Below are positions 58,601 through 64,000 of a stretch of 64,000 bases of DNA, one piece after another (position 1 is the stretch's first letter; each line of letters opens with the position of its first letter). The position numbers and the translations under genes are program-made. The DNA lies in contig NZ_JAFBCT010000001.1 of the NCBI RefSeq assembly GCF_016907835.1, forward strand, positions 1,550,001-1,614,000, in the 5' to 3' direction. The DNA comes from Agromyces cerinus (GTDB lineage Bacteria; Actinomycetota; Actinomycetes; Actinomycetales; Microbacteriaceae). The notes under the pieces were generated by a model. That model saw only the letters and a list, made by a program, of their open reading frames with translations. It ran no database searches and was not told where the DNA came from.

Positions 58601-59177
58601 CGTGGTCCATGATCTCGGCGAAGTAGTTCTCCTTGCCGAAGATGTCGCGGAAGTCGGATGCCGCCTTCACCGCTTCGTCGTACTGTCCGAGTCGCAGGCG
58701 CGTCTGCACCTCGCCCGACGGGCAGCCGGTCGTGGCGATGAGCCCCTTCGAGTACATCGACAGCAGCTCGCGGTCCATGCGCGGCTTGAAGTAGTAGCCC
58801 TCGATCGACGCACGGCTCGAGAGCCGGAAGAGGTTGTGCATGCCCTCGGTCGTCTCGGACAGCAGTGTCATGTGCGTGTAGGCGCCCGAGCCCGAGACGT
58901 CGTCGCCCCCGCCGTTGCCCCACCGGATTCGGGTCTTGTCGCCACGTGCGGTGCCCGGGGTGATGTACGCCTCGGTGCCGATGATCGGCTTGATGCCGGC
59001 GTCGGTCGCCTGCTTCCAGAAGTCGTACGCACCGAACACGTTGCCGTGGTCGGTGATCGCGACCGCGGGCATTCCCTCGCCCTTCGCAGCCTGGATGAGC
59101 TCCCCCACCCTCGCCGCACCGTCGAGCATCGAGTACTCGCTGTGCACGTGCAGATGGACGAAGGAATCGGTGGCCAC
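55656..59177 (-). CDS. dnaE: DNA polymerase III subunit alpha (replicative)
   Basis: Main replicative polymerase, about 1173 residues. The PHP domain opens HLHVHSEYSMLDGAARV near residue 8, with ITDHGNVFGAYDFW next; several metal-binding residues are kept, so PHP exonuclease activity is possible. The palm carries MPDFDVDFDERRRGEV near 400 with catalytic Asp residues. Finger and beta-binding regions follow, then HhH and OB-fold domains (VTVAGLVTSVQHRIAKASG near 1025). I prefer the GTG at 59177 because GAGGAG lies just before it; the upstream ATG at 59189 overlaps that ribosome site. It is DnaE1 by context and length. Confidence 0.97.
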   Translation of the reverse strand: MATDSFVHLHVHSEYSMLDGAARVGELIQAAKGEGMPAVAITDHGNVFGAYDFWKQATDAGIKPIIGTEAYITPGTARGDKTRIRWGNGGGDDVSGSGAYTHMTLLSETTEGMHNLFRLSSRASIEGYYFKPRMDRELLSMYSKGLIATTGCPSGEVQTRLRLGQYDEAVKAASDFRDIFGKENYFAEIMDHGLGIERRIMEDLHRLAKDLALPLVATNDLHYTHAADAKSHAALLCVQSGSTLDDPNRFKFDADEFYLKTAAEMRHVFRDYPEACDNTLLIAERADVKFNTNANYMPRFPVPEGESEDTWFVKEVDRGLEVRYPNGIPADVRKQADYEVGVILQMGFPGYFLVVADFINWSKNNGIRVGPGRGSGAGSMAAYAMRITDLDPLQHGLIFERFLNPDRVSMPDFDVDFDERRRGEVIRYVTEKYGDERVAQIVTYGTIKAKQALKDSGRVLGFPFSMGEKLTKAMPPAVMGKDIPLTGIFDAKHPRYKEASDIRAIVETDPEAKTVFETALGLENLKRQWGVHAAGVIMSSDPLVDIIPIMKREQDGQIVTQFDYPACESLGLIKMDFLGLRNLTIIDDALDNIEANRGHRPVLEDLALDDQGAYDLLARGDTLGVFQLDGGPMRSLLRQMKPDNFEDISAVIALYRPGPMGANSHINYALRKNRLQEITPIHPEFEESLREILDTSYGLIIYQEQVMAIAQKVAGFSLGQADILRRAMGKKKKSELDKQYEGFSGGMKANGYSDAAIQKLWEILLPFSDYAFNKAHSAAYGVLSYWTAYLKAHYPAEYMAALLTSVGDARDKLALYLNECRRMGIKVLPPDVNESIGYFAAVGEDIRFGLGAVRNVGFNVVDAIRGARDTKGRFESFHDFLKKSPLPVANKRTVESLVKAGAFDSLGHTRRSLVEIHEGAVESVVKEKRAEEVGDFGFDFDSLFDDDERDAAPSLVPARPEWPKKQKLAFEREMLGLYVSEHPLDGLEVSLAKHASTSILDLTTSDSTQDADTVTVAGLVTSVQHRIAKASGNQYGMITVEDFSGEITVMFMGKAYQEFAPGLQADSIVVVRGRVSMRDDGMNLHAYSVFTPEIGQDEESGIVKITLPDQRATQETTEALRDVLVRHHGETEVRITLTKGRVGRVFEIGQYPVKVTADLYGELKSLLGPNCLV

Positions 59178-59267
59178 TGGGCTCCTCATCGGGGTACGGC
59201 GAGTGTGTTCGGAGGTCTTCGAAGTCTACGTGCGACCTCCCACGTCGGGGCCGCGGCAGACGGTGTT

Positions 59268-60188
59268 TCAGTCGCCGCGGAGCACGCCGAGCGCGTGCGC
59301 GAGATCGGCCGGGTACTCCGACACGAACGTCGTCCACTCGCCATCGGCGGGGTGGGCGAAGGCGAGCTGCTTGGCGTGGAGCCACTGCCGGTCGAGGCCG
59401 AGCTTCGCCGAGAGCGTCGGGTCGGCGCCGTACATCGAGTCCCCCGCGCACGGATGCCGCTGGGCGGCCATGTGCACCCGGATCTGGTGTGTGCGGCCGG
59501 TCTCGAGGTGCACCTCGAGCAGCGATGCGTAGGGGAACGCCTCGATCGTCTCGTAGTGCGTGACGGCATGCTTGCCCTCGGCGGTCACCGCGAACTTCCA
59601 TTCGGAGCGGGGGTGACGGCCCACCGGCGCGTCGATCGTTCCGGCGAGCGGGTCGGGGTGGCCCTGCACGACCGTGTGGTAGATCTTCTCCACCTCACGG
59701 TCGTGGAACTGGCGCTTCAGTTCGGTGTAGGCGCGCTCCGACTTCGCGACGACCATGAGGCCGCTGGTGCCCGCGTCGAGACGGTGCACGACGCCCTGGC
59801 GCTCGGATGCCCCCGACGTCGAGATGCGGAAGCCCGCGGCCGCGAGCGCGCCGACGACCGTCGGCCCGTTCCAGCCCACCGAGGGATGCGCGGCGACGCC
59901 GGCCGGCTTGTCGACGACCACGAGGTCGTCGTCGTCGTGGATGATGCCGAGGTCGGGCACGGCGATCGGGTCGATCGTGAGGCCGCGCGGCTCCTCCCAG
60001 CTCACCTCGAGCCAGGCGCCGGCGCGGAGCCGGTCGGACTTGTCGACGGATGCCCCGTCGAGCGAGACGCCGCCCGCCGAGGCGATGTCGGCGGCGAGGG
60101 TGCGGGAGAAGCCGAGGAGCTTCGCAAGGCCTGCGTCGACGCGCGCGCCCTCGAGCCCGTCGGGAACGGGGAAGGAACGGTGCTCCAT
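59268..60188 (-). CDS. RluA/RluD family 23S rRNA pseudouridine synthase
   Basis: A 306-residue pseudouridine synthase with an N-terminal S4 domain (about 15-75, [19 protein letters not shown]) and the RluA catalytic domain. Catalytic Asp is in [18 protein letters not shown] near 135-150; the family [13 protein letters not shown] and [11 protein letters not shown] motifs are intact. RluD (23S U1911/1915/1917) is the closest fit, but RluA-family specificity cannot be fixed by eye. Its ATG shares the A of the lspA TGA. The pair lspA-rluD is conserved in actinobacteria. Confidence 0.95.
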   Translation of the reverse strand: MEHRSFPVPDGLEGARVDAGLAKLLGFSRTLAADIASAGGVSLDGASVDKSDRLRAGAWLEVSWEEPRGLTIDPIAVPDLGIIHDDDDLVVVDKPAGVAAHPSVGWNGPTVVGALAAAGFRISTSGASERQGVVHRLDAGTSGLMVVAKSERAYTELKRQFHDREVEKIYHTVVQGHPDPLAGTIDAPVGRHPRSEWKFAVTAEGKHAVTHYETIEAFPYASLLEVHLETGRTHQIRVHMAAQRHPCAGDSMYGADPTLSAKLGLDRQWLHAKQLAFAHPADGEWTTFVSEYPADLAHALGVLRGD

Positions 60189-60805
60189 CAGGCTCCGGTC
60201 GCGGCTTCGCGGAGCGGAACGTCGCCGTCCGCCGTGGCGGCGGGGGTCTCGTTCCGCGCGGTCTCGGCAGCCTCGCGCTTCGCGGGCCGCAGCTCGCGCG
60301 AGCCGTCGAGGCCGATGCCGCGGATCGTGAGGATCATGAAGAGCACCATGCTCGACACGATCGCGATGTCGGCGATGTTGTAGATCGCCGGGATGAGCCA
60401 CGGTGTCGAGATGAAGTCGACCACGTGACCGAGGCCGAACGACGGCTCGCGGAAGAGCCGGTCGGTCAGGTTGCCGAGCACTCCGCCGAGCAGGAGTCCG
60501 AAGACGACGGCCCAGGCGATCGAGCGGATGCGCCGTGCGAACCACACGATGAAGGTGATCACGCCGGCTGCGAGGATCGTGAAGATCCAGGTCATTCCGC
60601 TCGCGATCGAGAATGCCGCACCGGGGTTGCGCACGAACTGCCACTGGAGCAGCGAACCGAGCACCGGCACGACCTCACCCTCGGTGAGGTTCGAGACGAC
60701 GAGGAACTTGCTCAGCTGGTCGAGGCCGTACGCCGCGAGTGCGGCGCCGGCCACGACCAGGAGGGCGGTGGTGGAGCCGACCTTCGCGGCCCGCTCAGCC
60801 TCCAA
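60188..60805 (-). CDS. lspA: Signal peptidase II (prolipoprotein signal peptidase)
   Basis: Membrane aspartyl peptidase that cuts lipoprotein signal peptides before the lipidated Cys. The 205-residue protein has four helices. Catalytic Asp residues lie in [11 protein letters not shown] and [18 protein letters not shown] and VDFIST are further signatures. The C-terminus (about 40 residues, Arg/Ala/Glu-rich) is longer than usual. The start overlaps the divIVA end by 11 bases. Substrates in this window include the betaine-binding lipoprotein. Confidence 0.96.
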   Translation of the reverse strand: MEAERAAKVGSTTALLVVAGAALAAYGLDQLSKFLVVSNLTEGEVVPVLGSLLQWQFVRNPGAAFSIASGMTWIFTILAAGVITFIVWFARRIRSIAWAVVFGLLLGGVLGNLTDRLFREPSFGLGHVVDFISTPWLIPAIYNIADIAIVSSMVLFMILTIRGIGLDGSRELRPAKREAAETARNETPAATADGDVPLREAATGA

Positions 60806-61490
60806 AGCCCTGGAACGTCGGTGCCGGCTGTTCAGCGGGCAGGCCCGACGCGCCGACGGGCGACGAGAATCCCTGGTTGCCGGTGACCTGCACCGGCGCT
60901 GCAGTGTCGAGCTCGCGGAGCTGACCCTCGATGTAGTTCTTCAGCTTCGCGCGGTAGTCGCGTTCGAACACGCGGAGCTCGTCGACGCGCTTCTCGAGCG
61001 CGACGCGCTCCTGGTCGAGCACACCGATCTGCGCGCGCTGCTTGGCCTCGGCCTCGGCGACGACTCGAGCCGCGGTGGCGTGGCCCTCGGCGATGAGCGC
61101 ATCGCGCTTCTCGACGCCCTCGCGGACGTGCTCCTCGTGCAGACGACGCGCGAGCTGCAGGAGGTTCGTCGTGCTCGCCTGCTCGTCGAAGTCCGACTGC
61201 TGCGAGACGGGCTGCTGCATCGGCACCGCGACCGTGGGCGGCGGAGCCGCCGGCTCGGTGTAGACCGCGGCAGCTGCCGGCGCAGCGGCGGCGGGAGCCT
61301 TGGCGGCCTCCGCAGCACGGGCCTCGGCCGCGGACAGCCGCTGACGCAGCTCCTCGTTCTCCCCGTTCAGTCGACGAAGCTCGACCACGACTTCGTCAAG
61401 GAAGTCGTCGACCTCGTCTTGGTCATACCCTTCCCGGAACTTCGTCGCTTGGAAGCGCTTGTTGACCACATCTTCCGGAGTTAGCGCCAT
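60795..61490 (-). CDS. divIVA: DivIVA/Wag31 family polar growth protein
   Basis: Coiled-coil scaffold that marks negative membrane curvature and directs polar growth. The 231-residue protein begins with the conserved MALTPEDVVNKRF and FREGYDQDEVDDFLDEVV (lipid-binding and coiled-coil start). A first coil (about 30-65), an Ala/Pro-rich linker (about 65-110) and a second coil (about 125-190) follow. It is shorter than many Wag31 proteins because of a reduced linker. The ATG has GGGTGGAAAG upstream, and a near-perfect palindrome at 61512-61524 lies in its promoter region. Confidence 0.95.
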   Translation of the reverse strand: MALTPEDVVNKRFQATKFREGYDQDEVDDFLDEVVVELRRLNGENEELRQRLSAAEARAAEAAKAPAAAAPAAAAVYTEPAAPPPTVAVPMQQPVSQQSDFDEQASTTNLLQLARRLHEEHVREGVEKRDALIAEGHATAARVVAEAEAKQRAQIGVLDQERVALEKRVDELRVFERDYRAKLKNYIEGQLRELDTAAPVQVTGNQGFSSPVGASGLPAEQPAPTFQGFGG

Positions 61491-61511
61491 GGCTTTCCAC
61501 CCTCAAATCTG

Positions 61512-61524
61512 TCGAACTGTTCGA
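61512..61524. repeat. 13-bp palindrome upstream of divIVA
   Basis: TCGAAC-T-GTTCGA is a perfect dyad around one central base, 21 bases before the divIVA start. The half-sites match those of the actinobacterial SOS box, but the spacing (one base rather than four) does not. Confidence 0.45.
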
Positions 61525-61605
61525 TCACGTTCAGCTAACGGTAGCAAAGACATCCTCAGAGTCGTGAGTGCCGATCGTCTCGACCTCATCCCTCGCAGGA
61601 GATCA

Positions 61606-61923
61606 TCAGCCGGGCACGGTCGCCCCCTGTGCCAGAAGGGACACCACGGTCATCGCCACGATCACGACGAGCATGGCCAGACTCCACCCCAGATCCAATG
61701 CGACCTGGCCGATGCGGATCGGCGGCACGAGTCGCCGGAAGAAGCGCACGGGCGGATCGGTGAGGCTGTAGACGGCCTCGACGACCACGAGCCAGGTGCC
61801 GCGAGGGCGCCACGCACGGTTGAACGTGCGCACGAGATCCAGGACGAACCGCCCCCACATCACGAAGAAGTAGATGAGCAGCAGGATGTAGAGGATGTTC
61901 CAGACGATTGCCAGCGCGCCCAC
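61606..61923 (-). CDS. YggT family membrane protein
   Basis: A 105-residue two-helix membrane protein (helices about 7-27 and 78-98) with the family motif LTDPPVRFFRRLVPPIRIG between them. The gene has a conserved position between sepF and divIVA, and YggT proteins are thought to help membrane or division protein localisation, but no activity is proven. The GTG start lies seven bases after the sepF stop. The 115 bases from its stop to divIVA contain the divIVA promoter region. Confidence 0.93.
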   Translation of the reverse strand: MGALAIVWNILYILLLIYFFVMWGRFVLDLVRTFNRAWRPRGTWLVVVEAVYSLTDPPVRFFRRLVPPIRIGQVALDLGWSLAMLVVIVAMTVVSLLAQGATVPG

Positions 61924-61929
61924 GACGGG

Positions 61930-62406
61930 CTACGCGTGCGTGAAGAACGACGCGTCCACGTCGCCCTCACTCTCGCCGGTCTCCCCCGAGACGACCACGT
62001 GGGCGGGCGACAGCAGGAACACCTTGCTCGTCACGCGCTCGATCTTTCCGTAGAGCCCCTGCGAGAGGCCGCTCGCGAAGTCGATGAGACGACGCGCGTC
62101 GGCATCCGACATCTGCGAGAGGTTGATGATCACGGGGACTCCCTCACGGAAGGACTCGGCGATCACCTGCGCGTCACGGTATTGACGCGGGTGGACGGTC
62201 AGGATCTCGTTCATCTCCGCCTGCGGTGTGCTCGGTTGGACATGGTTCTTGCGCAGCGGTGTGACCGATGCACCGGTCCTCGGTGCAGGCGCCGCGTTCG
62301 CGACCGGGGTCACCGGTGCGGGCGCGTGGGCCTGCGTGGTCTCCTCTTCGAGCTCTTCATCGGCGAGTCCGAGATAGACCATCGTCTTCTTGAGCGGGTT
62401 CGACAT
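61930..62406 (-). CDS. sepF: Cell division protein SepF
   Basis: FtsZ-membrane tether, needed in actinobacteria where FtsA is absent. The 158-residue protein has the N-terminal membrane-targeting amphipathic region ([18 protein letters not shown], with a Lys-rich helix). A disordered Ala/Pro/Thr-rich linker (about 20-72) and the SepF core follow (about 75-150, [23 protein letters not shown] split, DVDASFF end). The gene lies between yggS and yggT in the dcw-end order. Confidence 0.97.
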   Translation of the reverse strand: MSNPLKKTMVYLGLADEELEEETTQAHAPAPVTPVANAAPAPRTGASVTPLRKNHVQPSTPQAEMNEILTVHPRQYRDAQVIAESFREGVPVIINLSQMSDADARRLIDFASGLSQGLYGKIERVTSKVFLLSPAHVVVSGETGESEGDVDASFFTHA

Positions 62407-62439
62407 CGCTGCCTCCGTCTGTGTTCCGTCTCTTCGAGG

Positions 62440-63132
62440 TTAACCGGCGACCGGCCGATTCCCGGTGATTGCCGTTCCGATTCTCAGGTGTGTCGCACCC
62501 TCCATGATCGCGTCGCGAAAATCGTGCGACATCCCCATGGACAGATCGTGCGCGGTCGGGTCCAACTTCTGAACCCGCTCCGACATGGCGCGCACGCGGG
62601 CGAATGCCGGCCGAGCCGGTTCCCCGAGCGGCGCGACCGCCATGAGTCCCCGGAGACGCAGTCCGGGGGTCTCCAGCACCTGCGTGACGAGCGCTTCGAG
62701 GTCGACAGGGGCGACACCTCCGCGGCCGGCGTCCTCGGTGAGGTTCACCTGCACGAAGCAGTCGACGGATGCCTCGTCGGAACGCAGCGCGTCGACGAGC
62801 GCCGGCCGGTCCACCGAGTGGATCGCCGAGGCGTAGGCGCGCACCTGCCGGGCCTTCTTGCTCTGCAGCTGCCCGACGAAGTGCCAGCGCAGGTCGAGTG
62901 CAGCGAGCTCGGCGGCCTTCGCCTGCGCCTCTTGATGCCGATTCTCGCCCACGTCGCGCACGCCGAGCTCGGCGAGTTGCTCGACGAGCGACGCGGGATG
63001 GAACTTGGTGACGACGATCGTCGTGATCTCGGCAGGGTCGCGACCCGCGTCCCGCGCGGCATCCGACACCCGGCCGGTCACCTCGGCGAGGCGCCCTGCC
63101 AGCGAGTCGGCGGCCGGCCTCGCGTCGCTCAC
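62440..63132 (-). CDS. YggS family pyridoxal-phosphate homeostasis protein
   Basis: A 230-residue TIM-barrel PLP-binding protein, homologous to the N-terminal domain of alanine racemase but non-catalytic. The PLP-binding Lys is in VVTKFHPAS near residue 44. [22 protein letters not shown] and LSMGMSHDF follow. The GTG start overlaps the ftsZ stop by four bases (GTGA). Conserved as part of the dcw-end cluster. Confidence 0.95.
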   Translation of the reverse strand: MSDARPAADSLAGRLAEVTGRVSDAARDAGRDPAEITTIVVTKFHPASLVEQLAELGVRDVGENRHQEAQAKAAELAALDLRWHFVGQLQSKKARQVRAYASAIHSVDRPALVDALRSDEASVDCFVQVNLTEDAGRGGVAPVDLEALVTQVLETPGLRLRGLMAVAPLGEPARPAFARVRAMSERVQKLDPTAHDLSMGMSHDFRDAIMEGATHLRIGTAITGNRPVAG

Positions 63133-64000
63133 TTCAGGAAGTCGGGGATGTCGAGGTCGTCGTCGTCGGTGTCGAACGCGGGGTCCGAGACGATCTGGTC
63201 GGCCGTCGCCGTCTCGACCTCGCCCCAGTTCGCAGTCTCGACGAGCTCGTCGATGTCGATCTCGGCGATCACATCTGCGGCCTCGCTCGAGATGGCACCG
63301 CCGCCGACCGCCGCGCCGACGGCAGCGGGCACGAAGTTCGTGCGTCGCGCCTCGACGGGCTTGGCGTTCGGCTCGCCGCCGTCGAAGCCGGCCGCGATGA
63401 CCGTGACGCGCACCTCGTCGCCGAGCGTGTCGTCGATGACGGCACCGAAGATGATGTTCGCCTCGGGGTGCACCGCCTCCTGCACGAGCCGGGCGGCGTC
63501 GTTGATCTCGAAGATGCCGAGGTTCGACCCGCCCTGGATCGAGAGCAGCACGCCGTGGGCGCCGTCGATCGAGGCTTCGAGCAGCGGGCTCGCGACGGCG
63601 AGCTCTGCGGCCTTGATCGCACGATCGGCCCCCCGCGACGAACCGATGCCCATGAGCGCGGAGCCCGCACCCTGCATGACCGACTTCACATCGGCGAAGT
63701 CGAGGTTGATGAGACCGGGGGTCGTGATGAGGTCCGTGATGCCCTGGACACCGGCGAGCAGCACCTGGTCGGCCGTGGCGAAGGCCTCGAGCATCGAGAT
63801 GCCGCGGTCGCTGATCTCGAGCAGGCGGTCGTTCGGCACCACGATGAGGGTGTCGACCTCTTCCTTCAGGCGCGCGACGCCCTGTTCGGCCTGGGTCTGG
63901 CGTCGCTTTCCCTCGAAGCCGAACGGCTTCGTGACGACACCGATGGTGAGCGCGCCGATCGACTTGGCGATGCGCGCGACGACGGGAGCACCGCCGGTGC
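63129..64000 (-). CDS. ftsZ: Cell division protein FtsZ, C-terminal 290 residues (5' end outside window)
   Basis: Tubulin-like GTPase forming the Z-ring. The frame is open to base 64000; the first visible codons read [13 protein letters not shown], the end of the GTP-binding GGGTGTG loop, so about the first 110 residues are missing. The visible part includes the catalytic T7-loop region NLDFADVK, and the GTPase/tubulin C-terminal domain (from about base 63590 downwards). A disordered linker and the C-terminal conserved tail ([12 protein letters not shown]), which binds SepF and other partners, complete it. It overlaps the yggS start by four bases. Confidence 0.98.
   Translation of the reverse strand, partial: TGGAPVVARIAKSIGALTIGVVTKPFGFEGKRRQTQAEQGVARLKEEVDTLIVVPNDRLLEISDRGISMLEAFATADQVLLAGVQGITDLITTPGLINLDFADVKSVMQGAGSALMGIGSSRGADRAIKAAELAVASPLLEASIDGAHGVLLSIQGGSNLGIFEINDAARLVQEAVHPEANIIFGAVIDDTLGDEVRVTVIAAGFDGGEPNAKPVEARRTNFVPAAVGAAVGGGAISSEAADVIAEIDIDELVETANWGEVETATADQIVSDPAFDTDDDDLDIPDFLK

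Noticed and set aside
57132..60383. Very long open frame on the plus strand opposite dnaE
   Set aside because: Same type of antisense shadow of dnaE and the pseudouridine synthase; no domain visible.
61512..61524. SOS (LexA) box before divIVA
   Set aside because: Half-sites match but the one-base spacing is wrong; kept only as an unexplained palindrome.

Overview
The window is gene-dense, roughly 70% G+C DNA from an actinobacterium, most likely of the family Microbacteriaceae (an Agromyces- or Leifsonia-like organism is my guess from gene order and style). The evidence is the dcw end with ftsZ, yggS, sepF, yggT and divIVA, an hrcA-dnaJ pair under a perfect CIRCE element, a type 2 leuA, many ATGA/GTGA start-stop overlaps, frequent GTG starts, and a quinone-linked PyrD. 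I see no rRNA, tRNA, insertion sequence, prophage or CRISPR array, and no gene-free stretch above 300 bases.

Layout. 1-1980: the 3' part of an unrecognised gene. 2012-39400, read mostly right to left: a conserved housekeeping backbone (pabB, leuS, comEA, comEC, holA, lepA, hemW, hrcA, dnaJ, rsmE, HIT, phoH, ybeY, corC-like, era, leuA, recO, uppS, with rpsT on the other strand). Five accessory blocks interrupt it: an oxidoreductase/TRIC channel pair (3637-5039); an ABC exporter with its two-component system (7106-11228); DUF1990, an S66 peptidase and a FosX-type hydrolase (20829-23157); a second two-component system with a hydrolase (25102-27809); and Fic, VOC and HAD genes (32589-35196). 39410-45207: cydABDC, the bd oxidase and its assembly exporter. 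It is divergent from a BlaI-type repressor and M56 peptidase, with two BlaI-like operators between them. 46717-52552: DedA, a betaine/choline-type ABC importer, a TetR regulator and an App1-type phosphatase. 52642-64000: pyrD, nrdR, hisD, dnaE, an rluD-type gene, lspA, divIVA, yggT, sepF, yggS and the C-terminal part of ftsZ.

How the parts work together. The backbone covers translation quality control and ribosome maturation (era, ybeY, rsmE, lepA, rpsT, leuS), heat-shock control (hrcA, dnaJ), replication (holA, dnaE), cell-wall carrier synthesis and division (uppS, divIVA, sepF, ftsZ), and DNA uptake (comEA, comEC). The accessory blocks look like envelope-stress, antibiotic and osmotic-stress functions.

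The most unusual signal is sequence-wide. The octamer CGGATGCC/GGCATCCG occurs about 55-60 times by my hand count, against about 5 expected from base composition. It is nearly strand-balanced, lies in all reading frames, and is several times arranged as inverted pairs that form hairpins at gene ends. This resembles the DNA-uptake sequences of Neisseriaceae and Pasteurellaceae, and comEA/comEC are in the same window. I offer that as a hypothesis. Other notable signals are a leuA leader with a plausible pseudoknot, an 18-bp perfect palindrome in front of the ABC exporter, paired operators in front of the Fic and VOC genes, and a Thr at the nucleophile position of an S66 peptidase.
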